Source: Clostridia bacterium (GTDB taxonomy: Bacteria; Bacillota; Clostridia; Oscillospirales; Acutalibacteraceae). From it: 48,928 nt of DNA. Where the stretch lies: assembly GCA_017544665.1 (NCBI GenBank), contig JAFYDS010000228.1:1-48928 (forward strand), in the 5' to 3' direction. Positions 25,401-32,807 of this stretch are shown here, in pieces; position 1 is the stretch's first letter, and the number at the start of each line of letters is the position of its first letter. Position numbers and translations under genes: made by a program. The notes beneath the pieces were generated by a model, which worked only from the letters and a program-made list of their open reading frames with translations, did not search any database and had not been told where the DNA came from.

Positions 25401-26279
25401 GTGACAGCGGATCTACATTGCCACACCAAACTATCCGACGGCGCAATGGGCATCGACGACCTGTTGGTGCTTGCGAAGCGAAGCGGCCTGACCACCATCG
25501 CAATCACAGACCACGACTGCCTGGCCGGCACCGTGCGCGCAAAGATCATCGGCGAGCGTTACGGCATCACGGTCATCCCCGCGGTGGAACTGTCGTGCAC
25601 AGATCAGAAGCGCGGTAAAAAGGCGCATCTGCTTTGCTATTACCCGGACAAGCCGGAACGCCTGGAAGGGCTTTGCCGGCGTAATTCCGTTTTGCGCAAA
25701 AACAACAACCGCCTGATGGCGCTCAAGGTCGCGCAGCGTTTTCCGGTCACGCCGGACTTCATCGTCAAATGCGCGAGCGGTTCGACCAATCTGTATAAGC
25801 AGCACATCATGCGCGCGCTGTTGGAGGCGGGCTACACCACGACGATCTACGGCGAGCTGTACGATCAGCTGTTCGGCAGACCCGCGCCCGAGGGCGTGCT
25901 GATTCCGACGATCTATCCGACGCCGCAGGAAACGCTCGAGGAGATCCATGCCGCGGGCGGCATCGCCGTTCTGGCGCACCCGGGACAGTACGACAACTTC
26001 GAACTGCTGGACGAGCTGATCGAGCTGGGGCTCGACGGCGTGGAAGTCTGGCACCCTGCCAACACCCCTGAGCAGCAGGAGCTGCTGAAGAAGACCGCAA
26101 AGAACCACAAGCTCTGCATGACCGGCGGCACCGATTTTCACGGCGCCTACAACGTCACCCCGATCCGCCTGGGCGATTACGGTCCCGACGAAGAGGCCGT
26201 CGCCGCGCTGGCAAGCTACAAGGCCAAGCAGCGCCGCAAGCAAAAGAAACTCGAAGCCATGGCTGCGGCGGAAAAATAA
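25401..26279 (+). CDS. PHP-domain phosphoesterase (TrpH/RNase AM-like)
   Basis: A 292-residue PHP protein with metal motifs DLHCHTKLSDG (residues 4-14), AITDHD, PAVELS, LAHPG and GTDFHG. The order and spacing match the YciV/TrpH group, known as 3',5'-nucleoside bisphosphate phosphatases and 5'-3' exoribonucleases. The lysine-rich C-terminus (KAKQRRKQKKLEAMAAAEK) may bind RNA. The start is GTG at 25401 behind GAGAGGAAG. First gene of the operon. Confidence 0.85.
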   Translation: MTADLHCHTKLSDGAMGIDDLLVLAKRSGLTTIAITDHDCLAGTVRAKIIGERYGITVIPAVELSCTDQKRGKKAHLLCYYPDKPERLEGLCRRNSVLRKNNNRLMALKVAQRFPVTPDFIVKCASGSTNLYKQHIMRALLEAGYTTTIYGELYDQLFGRPAPEGVLIPTIYPTPQETLEEIHAAGGIAVLAHPGQYDNFELLDELIELGLDGVEVWHPANTPEQQELLKKTAKNHKLCMTGGTDFHGAYNVTPIRLGDYGPDEEAVAALASYKAKQRRKQKKLEAMAAAEK

Positions 26280-26301
26280 CGAGACAAAGGAGGGCGGTTT
26301 C

Positions 26302-26874
26302 ATGCCCGACAACGACGTCAAGATCTATATGAGCAAGGCGCAGCGCCTCGGCGTGCAGGTCAATCTCTCGTCCGACTTTGAGGCGATCAACCAGAACCGC
26401 GCCAACGGCAATCTCCAAAAAGCCCACGAACTCGGCAACCGGCTCGCGACCCTGACCCCCTCGTTCGATTCCGACGGGCTGCAGGTCAACCTCAAGGATG
26501 TGCTTCCGCAGAAATATCTTTCGCAGGACATCCTTTACCAGATCAAGGTGCTGCTCGTTTTCGAGGCGGAGGCGCTCTTGCAGCTGGAGATCCCGCAGAA
26601 CGCGCTCGCGACGACCGCGATCAATTCGCTGCATGACGCGCTGCGCGAGAACGCCCCTGCGTTCCACAAGAACATCAGCGACGGCGCGGCGTTCACCTTC
26701 TACTACCTCGCCGTGAAAAAAGGCGGCGACGTCTCGCAGCGGATCGGCGAAGCGTTCGCGATGCTTTGCAGCGTCAAGAACAACGAGGGCTTCATCGAAG
26801 CCGGCAAGACGGTCTGGAACCTCGCGGCGGACATCATCGAGCGCGAGATCAAAAAAGCGGACTTCGTTCTGTAA
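26302..26874 (+). CDS. conserved hypothetical helical protein
   Basis: 190 residues, soluble, no signal or membrane segment, no cysteines at conserved-looking spacing. The second half is mostly helical (YQIKVLLVFEAEALLQLEIP, INSLHDALRENAPAFHKN). AAAGGAGG lies just before the ATG, 22 nt after the PHP stop. I do not recognise the family. Position suggests a role with its PHP, DRTGG or ATPase neighbours. Confidence 0.7.
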   Translation: MPDNDVKIYMSKAQRLGVQVNLSSDFEAINQNRANGNLQKAHELGNRLATLTPSFDSDGLQVNLKDVLPQKYLSQDILYQIKVLLVFEAEALLQLEIPQNALATTAINSLHDALRENAPAFHKNISDGAAFTFYYLAVKKGGDVSQRIGEAFAMLCSVKNNEGFIEAGKTVWNLAADIIEREIKKADFVL

Positions 26875-26945
26875 CACCACAAAAAGACGGACAGCGAACA
26901 TCAAATTGTTCGCTGTTTTGCTCAAACAGGGAGGAAGAGAGCAAT

Positions 26946-27296
26946 ATGAAAATCAAAGACATTATCGACATCCTGGACGCGGAGATCATGTGCCGCGACG
27001 ATCTGCTCGAGCAGGAGCTGCATACCGCCTGCGGCAGCGACATGATGAGCGACGTGCTCGCCTTTGTCAAGGAGCAGGCTGTTCTGCTGACCGGGCTTGT
27101 GAACCCGCAGGTCGTCCGCACGGCAGAAATGATGGATATGCACTGTATCGTCTTTGTGCGCGGCAAGCGTCCGCGTCTGGATATGATCGAACTGGCGGAG
27201 GACCGCGATATGGTGATGCTCTGCACCAATCTCGAAATGTTCACCGCCTGCGGAAAGCTCTATGAAGCCGGCCTGAGAGGAGGCAGCGGCAAATAA
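26946..27296 (+). CDS. DRTGG-domain protein
   Basis: A 116-residue protein resembling the stand-alone DRTGG domain: KDIIDILDAEIMCRDD, MSDVLAFVKEQAVLLTG, VVRTAEMMDMHCIVFVRGKRP, and a final DMVMLCTNLEMFTACGKLYEAGL. DRTGG domains occur in HPrK-like and CBS proteins and probably bind a nucleotide or small ligand. The start is ATG 26946 (GGGAGGAAG upstream); the open frame upstream belongs to no ribosome site. The stop overlaps the next ATG (TAATG). Confidence 0.78.
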   Translation: MKIKDIIDILDAEIMCRDDLLEQELHTACGSDMMSDVLAFVKEQAVLLTGLVNPQVVRTAEMMDMHCIVFVRGKRPRLDMIELAEDRDMVMLCTNLEMFTACGKLYEAGLRGGSGK

Positions 27297-27718
27297 TGGA
27301 GTCGATCAAACTGCATTACGACGTTTCCGCCGACGATTTCACCCGCGCGGGCGCCGCTTCCGGCGACGTCAAGCGGACGCTCAAACAGCTCGGCGTCTCC
27401 CCCGCCACCACACGCAACGTCGCCGTGGCGATGTATGAGGGGGAGATCAACATGGTCATCCACGCGGGCGGCGGAGAGATCGACGTCGAGATCACGGAGG
27501 ACGCGATCCATATGGTGCTCGCCGACCACGGTCCCGGCATCGAAAACGTGGAGCTCGCCATGAAGGAGGGCTACTCCACCGCGCCCGACAACATCCGCTG
27601 TCTCGGCTTCGGCGCCGGCATGGGTCTGCCGAACATCAAGAAATATTCCGACGAGTTCAGGCTGGAAACCGCCCTCGGCGTCGGGACGACGCTGTATCTG
27701 ACCGTTTACATGAAATAA
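27296..27718 (+). CDS. RsbW-like ATP-binding protein (GHKL ATPase)
   Basis: A 140-residue GHKL kinase/ATPase domain: N-box region TTRNVAVAMYEGEINMVIHA, G1 box LADHGPGIENVELAM, and GFGAGMGLPNIKKYSDEF (G2-like). This is the anti-sigma/serine kinase fold of RsbW and SpoIIAB. Coupled to the DRTGG gene. Such a protein usually phosphorylates an anti-anti-sigma (STAS) protein or binds a sigma factor, but neither is encoded nearby. Here it probably signals with the iron-sulfur protein downstream. Confidence 0.85.
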   Translation: MESIKLHYDVSADDFTRAGAASGDVKRTLKQLGVSPATTRNVAVAMYEGEINMVIHAGGGEIDVEITEDAIHMVLADHGPGIENVELAMKEGYSTAPDNIRCLGFGAGMGLPNIKKYSDEFRLETALGVGTTLYLTVYMK

Positions 27719-27733
27719 AAGCACACGCAAAGT

Positions 27734-27835
27734 GTACAGTGTGCAGTTTGCAGTGTGCAGTTGGGTTACACCAACGTGGCTTGCGAACGCCAGATTTCAA
27801 AGCATAACTACACACTGCACACTCCACACTACACA
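27734..27835. repeat. paired inverted 7-bp arrays (GTGCAGT family)
   Basis: The left arm 27734-27761 is four units of GTGCAGT type; the right arm 27808-27835 is four units of ACTNCAC type. About 24 of 29 positions can pair. It sits between two genes of the same operon, so it would be transcribed. Confidence 0.82.
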
Positions 27836-27870
27836 CCTATTCCCCTATTCCCTTTTCAAAGGTGATTTAC

Positions 27871-29250
27871 ATGGAAAACATCTACCACTCCGTGCGGCTC
27901 GACGACGAAAAGTGTCAGGGCTGCACCAACTGTATCAAACGCTGCCCCACACAGGCGATCCGCGTGCGGGGCAAAAAGGCGTATATCATCTCCGACCGCT
28001 GCATCGACTGCGGCGAGTGCATCCGCGTCTGTCCGCACCACGCAAAGTACGCGACGACCGACCATTTCAATGAGATCCTCAAGTATAAATACCGTATTGC
28101 GCTGCCGGCGCCTTCTCTCTACGGCCAGTTCAACAACCTCGACAACGTGGACTATGTGCTGACCGGTCTCAGAAAGATGGGCTTCGACGACGTCGTCGAG
28201 GTGTCGAAGGGCGCGGAATTCATCAGCGACGCCACGCGCAAGATGCTGGAACTCGGCGTACTCAAAAAGCCCGTCATCTCCTCGGCGTGTCCGGCGGTGC
28301 TGCGGCTGATCTGCACGCGGTTTCCGAACCTGATCGGCAACATCCTCCCGCTGTTGACGCCGATGGACTTCACGGCGCGTCTCGCCCGCGAGCAGGCGAA
28401 GCAGAAGACCGGCCTGTCCGACGAGGACATCGGCATCTTCTTCATCTCCCCCTGCCCCGCCAAGCAGACCGCGATCAAGAATCCGCTGTGCTACGACGAT
28501 CAGCCGATCAACGGCGCGTTCGCGATGAAGGACATCTACCCCGTACTGCTCCAGACGATGGATAAGCTCCAGCCGGCGGACGTCGAACCGCTGAACGATT
28601 CCGGCATCATCGGCGTCGGCTGGGCGAGCAGCGGCGGCGAAGCCGCGGGTCTCCTCAAAGAGCGCTATCTCGCCGCGGACGGGATTGAAAACATCATCAA
28701 CGTCCTCGAAGAACTTGAAGACGAAAAGCTCAACGACCTCGATTTCATCGAGCTCAACTGCTGCACCGGCGGCTGCGTCGGCGGCGTGCTGACCGTCGAA
28801 AACCCCTACGTCGCCAAGGCGCGGATCCAGAGATTACGCAAGTTCATGCCCGTGTCGTGCAACAGTCTGCCGAAGGAATTCAATCTGGACGCCGCCGGCT
28901 GGACGAAGGAATTGCAGCCCTCGCCCGCGATGAAGCTCGCGGACAACGTCCTCAAGGCGATGCGGCTGATGACCGAACTCAAGGAGATCGAACAGTCGCT
29001 GCCGGGGCTCGACTGCGGGATCTGCGGCGCGCCCTCGTGCCGCGCGCTGGCGGACGATATCGTCCGCGGCTACGCCGAAAAGAGCGACTGCGTCTTTTCC
29101 GCGCTGCGCAGCAAGGGCGACGACAGCTGGATCCCGGCGCCGTTCCGCGCCGACGTCCGCACGCACACGCACTCGACGGACGATTACGCCCACGATTTTG
29201 AGCGCGCGTTTTTGCAGCAGCAGGACGACCAAACCAAACCGGAGGAATAA
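27871..29250 (+). CDS. [FeFe]-hydrogenase-like iron-sulfur sensor protein
   Basis: 459 residues. Two N-terminal 4Fe-4S motifs, CQGCTNCIKRCP and CIDCGECIRVCP; a hydrogenase large-subunit core with degenerate L1 SSACPAV (~137), L2 SPCPAK (~194) and L3 CCTGGC (~296); then CGICGAPSC...C (~380-410), a further Fe-S domain. The four H-cluster Cys ligand positions and the L2 Lys are kept, but the proton-relay Cys of L1 is Ala, as in sensory (group C/D-like) hydrogenases. No PAS or phosphatase domain follows, unlike many homologues. ATG 27871 is preferred over GTG 27862, which overlaps AAAGGTGA. Probably a redox or H2 sensor. Confidence 0.85.
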   Translation: MENIYHSVRLDDEKCQGCTNCIKRCPTQAIRVRGKKAYIISDRCIDCGECIRVCPHHAKYATTDHFNEILKYKYRIALPAPSLYGQFNNLDNVDYVLTGLRKMGFDDVVEVSKGAEFISDATRKMLELGVLKKPVISSACPAVLRLICTRFPNLIGNILPLLTPMDFTARLAREQAKQKTGLSDEDIGIFFISPCPAKQTAIKNPLCYDDQPINGAFAMKDIYPVLLQTMDKLQPADVEPLNDSGIIGVGWASSGGEAAGLLKERYLAADGIENIINVLEELEDEKLNDLDFIELNCCTGGCVGGVLTVENPYVAKARIQRLRKFMPVSCNSLPKEFNLDAAGWTKELQPSPAMKLADNVLKAMRLMTELKEIEQSLPGLDCGICGAPSCRALADDIVRGYAEKSDCVFSALRSKGDDSWIPAPFRADVRTHTHSTDDYAHDFERAFLQQQDDQTKPEE

Positions 29251-29254
29251 TCAG

Positions 29255-29587
29255 ATGACCGTACAGACTTTATGCGACGAACTCGGCTGGACGATCCTGA
29301 CCGAAGGCGATCTGACGAAACCGGTCACGGGCTGCTATTGCGGCGATTTGCTGTCGTGGGTCATGAGCAAGGCACAGGACGGCGACTGCTGGCTGACCGT
29401 GATGGGCAACATCAACGCCGTCGCCGTGGCGGTGCTCACCGACTGCGCGTGTATTGTGCTCACCGAGCACGCCGCGCTCGACGACGACGCGAAAGCCCGC
29501 GCCGAACTGCAGGGCGTCACGATCCTGACGACGGACATGAACGCCTATCAGGCGGCAATCGCGCTCCATGAGAGGCTGGCAAAGTGA
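29255..29587 (+). CDS. second DRTGG-like protein
   Basis: A 110-residue protein, shorter than but similar in layout to the DRTGG gene at 26946: GYCGDLLSWVMSKAQDGDCWLTVMGN-type core with CYCGDLLSWVMS, NINAVAVAVLTDCACIVLTE, GVTILTTDMNAYQAAIALHERL. The start is ATG 29255 behind GGAGGAA, 4 nt after the hydrogenase-like stop. Its end overlaps the GTG start of the next gene. The pairing of two DRTGG proteins with the Fe-S sensor recurs in clostridial hydrogenase loci. Confidence 0.75.
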   Translation: MTVQTLCDELGWTILTEGDLTKPVTGCYCGDLLSWVMSKAQDGDCWLTVMGNINAVAVAVLTDCACIVLTEHAALDDDAKARAELQGVTILTTDMNAYQAAIALHERLAK

Positions 29588-30300
29588 AGCTGTATTACGA
29601 TCTGCACCTGCATTCGTGTCTGTCCCCCTGCGGCGACAACGAGATGACGCCGTTCAATCTCGTCAACACGATGAAGGTGTTCGGCTACGATCTGATCGCA
29701 CTGACCGACCATAACAGCTGCCGCAACTGCCGCGCCGCGATGCAGGCAGGCAAAGCCGCCGGGATCACCGTGGTCCCGGGGATGGAGCTTTGCACGAGCG
29801 AAGAGATCCACGTGGTCTGCCTCTTTCCCGACGCCGACAGCGCCGAAGCGTTCAGCGCACTGGTGCGCGACAATATCCCGCCGGTCAACAACCGCCCGGA
29901 GATCTTCGGCGAACAACTGGTGATGGACGACGCCGACACGGTATTGGACAACGAGCCGCTGCTGCTCAACACGGCGAGCTATTTCAGCATCGACGAAGTG
30001 CCCGCGCTCGTCGCGCAGTACGGCGGGGCGTGTTTTCCGGCGCATATCGACCGCCACTCCTACAGCATCCTCTCCGCGCTCGGCGATTTCAGCGAAGATC
30101 TGCCCGTCGCGGCGTTCGAGCTGACGATGCAGGCGGACGAAGCACACTACCGCGACACGTACCCCGCGCTCAAAGACAAGCTGCTTTTGCGCGATTCCGA
30201 CGCGCATTATCTCGAAAACATTCTGCTGCCGTCGCAGACGATCAACCTTACGGAAAACACGCCGCAGGCGCTGATCGAACGGCTGCGGCAGGGCATTTGA
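29584..30300 (+). CDS. PHP-domain protein, second copy
   Basis: 238 residues with PHP metal motifs DLHLHSCLSPCGD (residues 5-17), ALTDHNS, PGMELCTSEEIHVVCLF, FPAHIDR and RDSDAHYLENI. It is shorter than and distinct from the PHP protein at 25401, and belongs to the type found beside DRTGG and hydrogenase-like genes. It probably cleaves a phosphoester; the substrate is unknown. The start is GTG 29584, overlapping the preceding TGA. Confidence 0.82.
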   Translation: MKLYYDLHLHSCLSPCGDNEMTPFNLVNTMKVFGYDLIALTDHNSCRNCRAAMQAGKAAGITVVPGMELCTSEEIHVVCLFPDADSAEAFSALVRDNIPPVNNRPEIFGEQLVMDDADTVLDNEPLLLNTASYFSIDEVPALVAQYGGACFPAHIDRHSYSILSALGDFSEDLPVAAFELTMQADEAHYRDTYPALKDKLLLRDSDAHYLENILLPSQTINLTENTPQALIERLRQGI

Positions 30301-30329
30301 CAACACACGAACCACCAAAGGAGTCTGCC

Positions 30330-30758
30330 ATGCTGGAATGGATTCTCTCGTTTCTTTCGGCACAGGTCATCCCCGTCACGGTCCTCGCGGCCGGGTATTA
30401 CTACAAGAACCGGGTGCCGAAGACAATGAAAACCGGCTACCGCACCGCGCGTTCGACCCGCAGCCGCGAATCGTGGGTCTTCGCCCACCGGATGCTCGGA
30501 CGGCTTTGGCGCCCGCTCGGCTGGGTGCTGCTGACCGTGAGCTTCTTCGGCATGTTCGCGGTGCTGATCATCAACAAGGATGCGCTCGAAAAAGCGACAA
30601 GCGTACTCGCCATTGCACAGACGGTCGTGATGGTCGGCTCCCTGATCCCTGTCGAGCGCGCACTCAAACAAAACTTTGACGAAAACGGCTATCCGAACGA
30701 CGCGGAGACCTGGGCGCAGTGCCGCGAGGAAGACGAAACTGACGAACCGAAGGAGTGA
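30330..30758 (+). CDS. SdpI-family membrane protein
   Basis: 142 residues with three or four hydrophobic segments and the SdpI_C core KTGYRTARSTRSRESWVFAHRM, close to the family pattern G-x-R-T...W..A.R. In Bacillus, SdpI gives immunity to the SdpC toxin and senses it; many family members have no known toxin. AAAGGAG precedes the ATG. Its acidic tail (EDETDEPKE) is cytoplasmic. 29 nt after the PHP gene. Confidence 0.78.
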   Translation: MLEWILSFLSAQVIPVTVLAAGYYYKNRVPKTMKTGYRTARSTRSRESWVFAHRMLGRLWRPLGWVLLTVSFFGMFAVLIINKDALEKATSVLAIAQTVVMVGSLIPVERALKQNFDENGYPNDAETWAQCREEDETDEPKE

Positions 30759-30763
30759 ACCGT

Positions 30764-31216
30764 ATGTCATACGCAGAAACCGCGCGCGACATTTTCATGG
30801 ACGGCTACGGCTGCGCGCAGGCGGTGTTCGCCGCCTTTGCCCCGTTGACGGGTGTTGAAAAAGAACAGGCCCTGCGGCTCGCGATGGGCCTCGGCGGCGG
30901 CGTGGGACGGATGCGCGAAGTCTGCGGCGCGGTCTCCGGCGCGGCAATGGTACTCGGCGCGCTCTACGGCGGCGACGACGCCCGCGACAAAGCCTACGCC
31001 TACGCGAAGGTGCGGCAGTTTGCCGACGCGTTCAAAGAGAAGCACGGTTCGATCATCTGCCGCGAACTGCTGCAAAAGCGGATCGACGAGAAGGAATCCC
31101 CGCAGGCGAGCGACCGCGACGCACAGTTTTACGCCACCCGCCCCTGCGCGAGGCTGGTCTATGATGCGGCGCAGATCGTGGAGACGATGCTGCAGGAGGA
31201 CGGAAAGCTTGCGTGA
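30764..31216 (+). CDS. C_GCAxxG_C_C family protein
   Basis: A 150-residue protein of the family named for its Cys pattern: GYGCAQAVFAAF, GRMREVCGAVSGAAMVLGALYGG, a later IICRELL and RPCARLVYDAA. Members are redox-related, possibly metal-binding, and common in anaerobes. ATG 30764 is used (AAGGAG 8 nt upstream); GTG 30755 lies inside that site. Last gene of the operon before the GTGCAGT array. Confidence 0.88.
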   Translation: MSYAETARDIFMDGYGCAQAVFAAFAPLTGVEKEQALRLAMGLGGGVGRMREVCGAVSGAAMVLGALYGGDDARDKAYAYAKVRQFADAFKEKHGSIICRELLQKRIDEKESPQASDRDAQFYATRPCARLVYDAAQIVETMLQEDGKLA

Positions 31217-31218
31217 GT

Positions 31219-31246
31219 GTGCAGTGTGCAGTTTGCAGTGTGCAGT
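31219..31246 (+). repeat. four-unit GTGCAGT array
   Basis: Four 7-bp units in perfect phase, almost the same as the left arm at 27734. The array runs into the TTGACA box of the next promoter. No inverted partner of this family lies nearby. Confidence 0.8.
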
Positions 31247-31274
31247 TGACAAACCGGAGCGTTTGGGGTATACT
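31246..31274 (+). promoter_or_regulatory. sigma-A promoter upstream of tRNA-Pro
   Basis: TTGACA (31246-31251) and TATACT (31269-31274), 17 nt spacer. The expected start is about 225 nt before the tRNA, so it gives a long structured leader or a separate small RNA. Confidence 0.75.
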
Positions 31275-31284
31275 ATATCGCAGT

Positions 31285-31501
31285 CGTCGCGCGGCTTTTC
31301 TCAGCCGCGGTTGCTGCCGCAGCAGCCTCTTCCACCACGCCCTGCGGGCGCGGTCCCCCTTCCCCAACGCGCCGTTGGCGCTGGAGACGGCTTTCAAGCG
31401 GCCCTCCGCAAAGCAAGCAGCTTACGGCTAGCAGCTTACGGCTAACGGCTAACTGCTAACAGCTTAAACTAGTCACTAACCACTAACTACTAGCCACTAA
31501 A
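31285..31501. repeat. hairpins and 7-bp arrays before tRNA-Pro
   Basis: No gene is seen. It contains a hairpin CGCGGCT / AGCCGCG (31287-31307), a CCTCTTCCACCACG-type palindromic unit with CGCCC / GGGCG (~31328-31370), six CTNACNG-type units (31421-31462) and four CACTAAC-type units (31474-31501) that end 4 nt before the tRNA. Confidence 0.65.
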
Positions 31502-31504
31502 TAT

Positions 31505-31580
31505 CGGGGTGTAGCGCAGTTGGTAGCGCGCTTGCTTTGGGAGCAAGATGCCGGGTGTTCGAGTCACCTCACTCCGACCA
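31505..31580 (+). tRNA. tRNA-Pro (anticodon TGG)
   Basis: 76 nt with CCA encoded. The acceptor stem CGGGGTG / CACTCCG has one G-U pair; D stem GCGC / GCGC; anticodon stem CTTGC / GCAAG around TTTGGGA; T stem GGGTG / CACCT with TTCGAGT loop. The 7-bp array upstream and a terminator downstream frame it. Confidence 0.96.
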
Positions 31581-31582
31581 GG

Positions 31583-31610
31583 CAAAAAGCAGTCGAAAGA
31601 CTGCTTTTTG
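31583..31610 (+). terminator. terminator of tRNA-Pro
   Basis: AAAAAGCAGTC / GACTGCTTTTT with GAAA loop, 3 nt after CCA. Confidence 0.92.
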
Positions 31611-31612
31611 CA

Positions 31613-31789
31613 ATGATATCCGTTCCGTGCCGGAACGGATGATATATGCTTCGCACATGATATGCCCTTCGGGCATGATATACGCCTTCGGCGCATGAAC
31701 GGAACAGATAGCATATCATGCAAACGCGAAGCGGCTGTATATCATGCGCGGCGTCAGCCGCGTTTATCATATCGCGCAGCGATATATCA
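31613..31789. repeat. hairpin array punctuated by ATGATAT / ATATCAT
   Basis: Four ATGATAT words (31613, 31639, 31657, 31675) each precede a short hairpin with a TTC-type loop (for example ATGCCC / GGGCAT). They are mirrored by ATATCAT or TTATCAT words at 31713, 31739, 31764 and 31783. The whole 177 nt is an imperfect palindrome made of small palindromes. Confidence 0.75.
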
Positions 31790-31795
31790 TTCATA

Positions 31796-31832
31796 AAAAG
31801 AGCCCTCAGCGGAGATTCCGTGAGGGCTTTTT
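31796..31832. terminator. bidirectional terminator of the LacX-like gene
   Basis: AAAAAGAGCCCTCA / TGAGGGCTTTTT with an inner CGG / CCG pair; it ends 15 nt from the stop at 31847. Confidence 0.85.
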
Positions 31833-31846
31833 GGTATTCTTCTTTT

Positions 31847-32722
31847 TCAGGTGATCTCAATCCACCATTCCGTCCGGTACTGCGCCCCGGGGTCAAGGAA
31901 CAGCAGATCGGACTGCAGCGCCAGGTTTTCGACGATCCCCTCCCGGGACGGCAGCGAGGTCCACGGCTCAATGCATACGTAGGGCGCGTCGGTCTTCGGC
32001 TTGTGCCAGAAGCCGACATAGCGGAAGTCCGGGAAGGACACCGTGACGCTGCGGCGGCCCGTCTTTGCTTTGAGCGTGACGGCCTTTGCAGTGTGGTGCA
32101 GCACGATCGCGTCGTGGTCGAAAAGACTGTGGTCAAGGTCTATGCGTCTGCCGTCCTGCAGCACATAGCGTTCCTGCCCCGGGGTGACTGCGCCGGAATC
32201 GGCAAGCATGATCCGGTACGGATCAGCAGGCGCATCAAATTCCAGACAGTAGTCGGAAAACGCCAGACCGTCCTCCAGCGGGACGTTGAAGCCCGGATGT
32301 CCACCGACGGCAAAGAACATGCGCTCGCTGCCGGTGTTCTCTACGGTCGTCTCCATCACGAGCCGGTTTTCGACCGCCTGATAGCGCATCGTATAGCGAA
32401 ACGGGAAGGGATACTGCTGCAGCGTCGTTTCGTCGGATTCCAGCTGATACGTCACGCTGTCCGGCATCGTTTCGATGACCGCCAGGTCGGCGTACCGCAC
32501 GAGACCGTGGTTGCCGAAGCCGTATGTTTTACCCTTGTAGAGACATTTCCCGTCGGTCAGTCTGGCAACATAGGGAAAGATGTTCGGCGCGTGGCTCGTC
32601 CAGTAGCGGGGATCGCCTTGCCATAGATATTCCGTGCCGTCGCTGCTTTGGATCGACTGCAGTTCGGCGCCGCGGGCGGAGACCGTCACTTTCAGGTCCT
32701 TGCTTTGTATTGTTGTCAGCAT
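31847..32722 (-). CDS. aldose 1-epimerase family protein (LacX-like)
   Basis: A 291-residue galactose-mutarotase-fold protein of the LacX subgroup: RGAELQSIQSSDGTEYLWQGDPRYW (N-terminal), APNIFPYVARL, YGFGNHGLVR, FAVGGHPGFN with the His and later YVCIEPW with the catalytic Glu. It interconverts sugar anomers; LacX members act on sugar phosphates or free hexoses. ATG 32722 has GGGAGG upstream; the longer frame is not supported. It follows the GH116 gene by 85 nt and may handle the released sugar. Confidence 0.88.
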   Translation of the reverse strand: MLTTIQSKDLKVTVSARGAELQSIQSSDGTEYLWQGDPRYWTSHAPNIFPYVARLTDGKCLYKGKTYGFGNHGLVRYADLAVIETMPDSVTYQLESDETTLQQYPFPFRYTMRYQAVENRLVMETTVENTGSERMFFAVGGHPGFNVPLEDGLAFSDYCLEFDAPADPYRIMLADSGAVTPGQERYVLQDGRRIDLDHSLFDHDAIVLHHTAKAVTLKAKTGRRSVTVSFPDFRYVGFWHKPKTDAPYVCIEPWTSLPSREGIVENLALQSDLLFLDPGAQYRTEWWIEIT

Positions 32723-32807
32723 GATTCTGCCTCCCAGATTCTGTGCGGGATATTTGCCCTTGACACGCGGCAATCGATTCAACCGCCTGCCGCGCCGGGC
32801 AGCATTC

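Noticed and set aside
27718..27871. Small gene between the GHKL and hydrogenase-like genes
   Set aside because: The gap is filled by an inverted 7-bp array pair; no frame with a ribosome site.
30330..30758. SdpI-like gene as immunity of a local toxin system
   Set aside because: No sdpA/B/C-like toxin gene lies nearby, so only the family name is reported.
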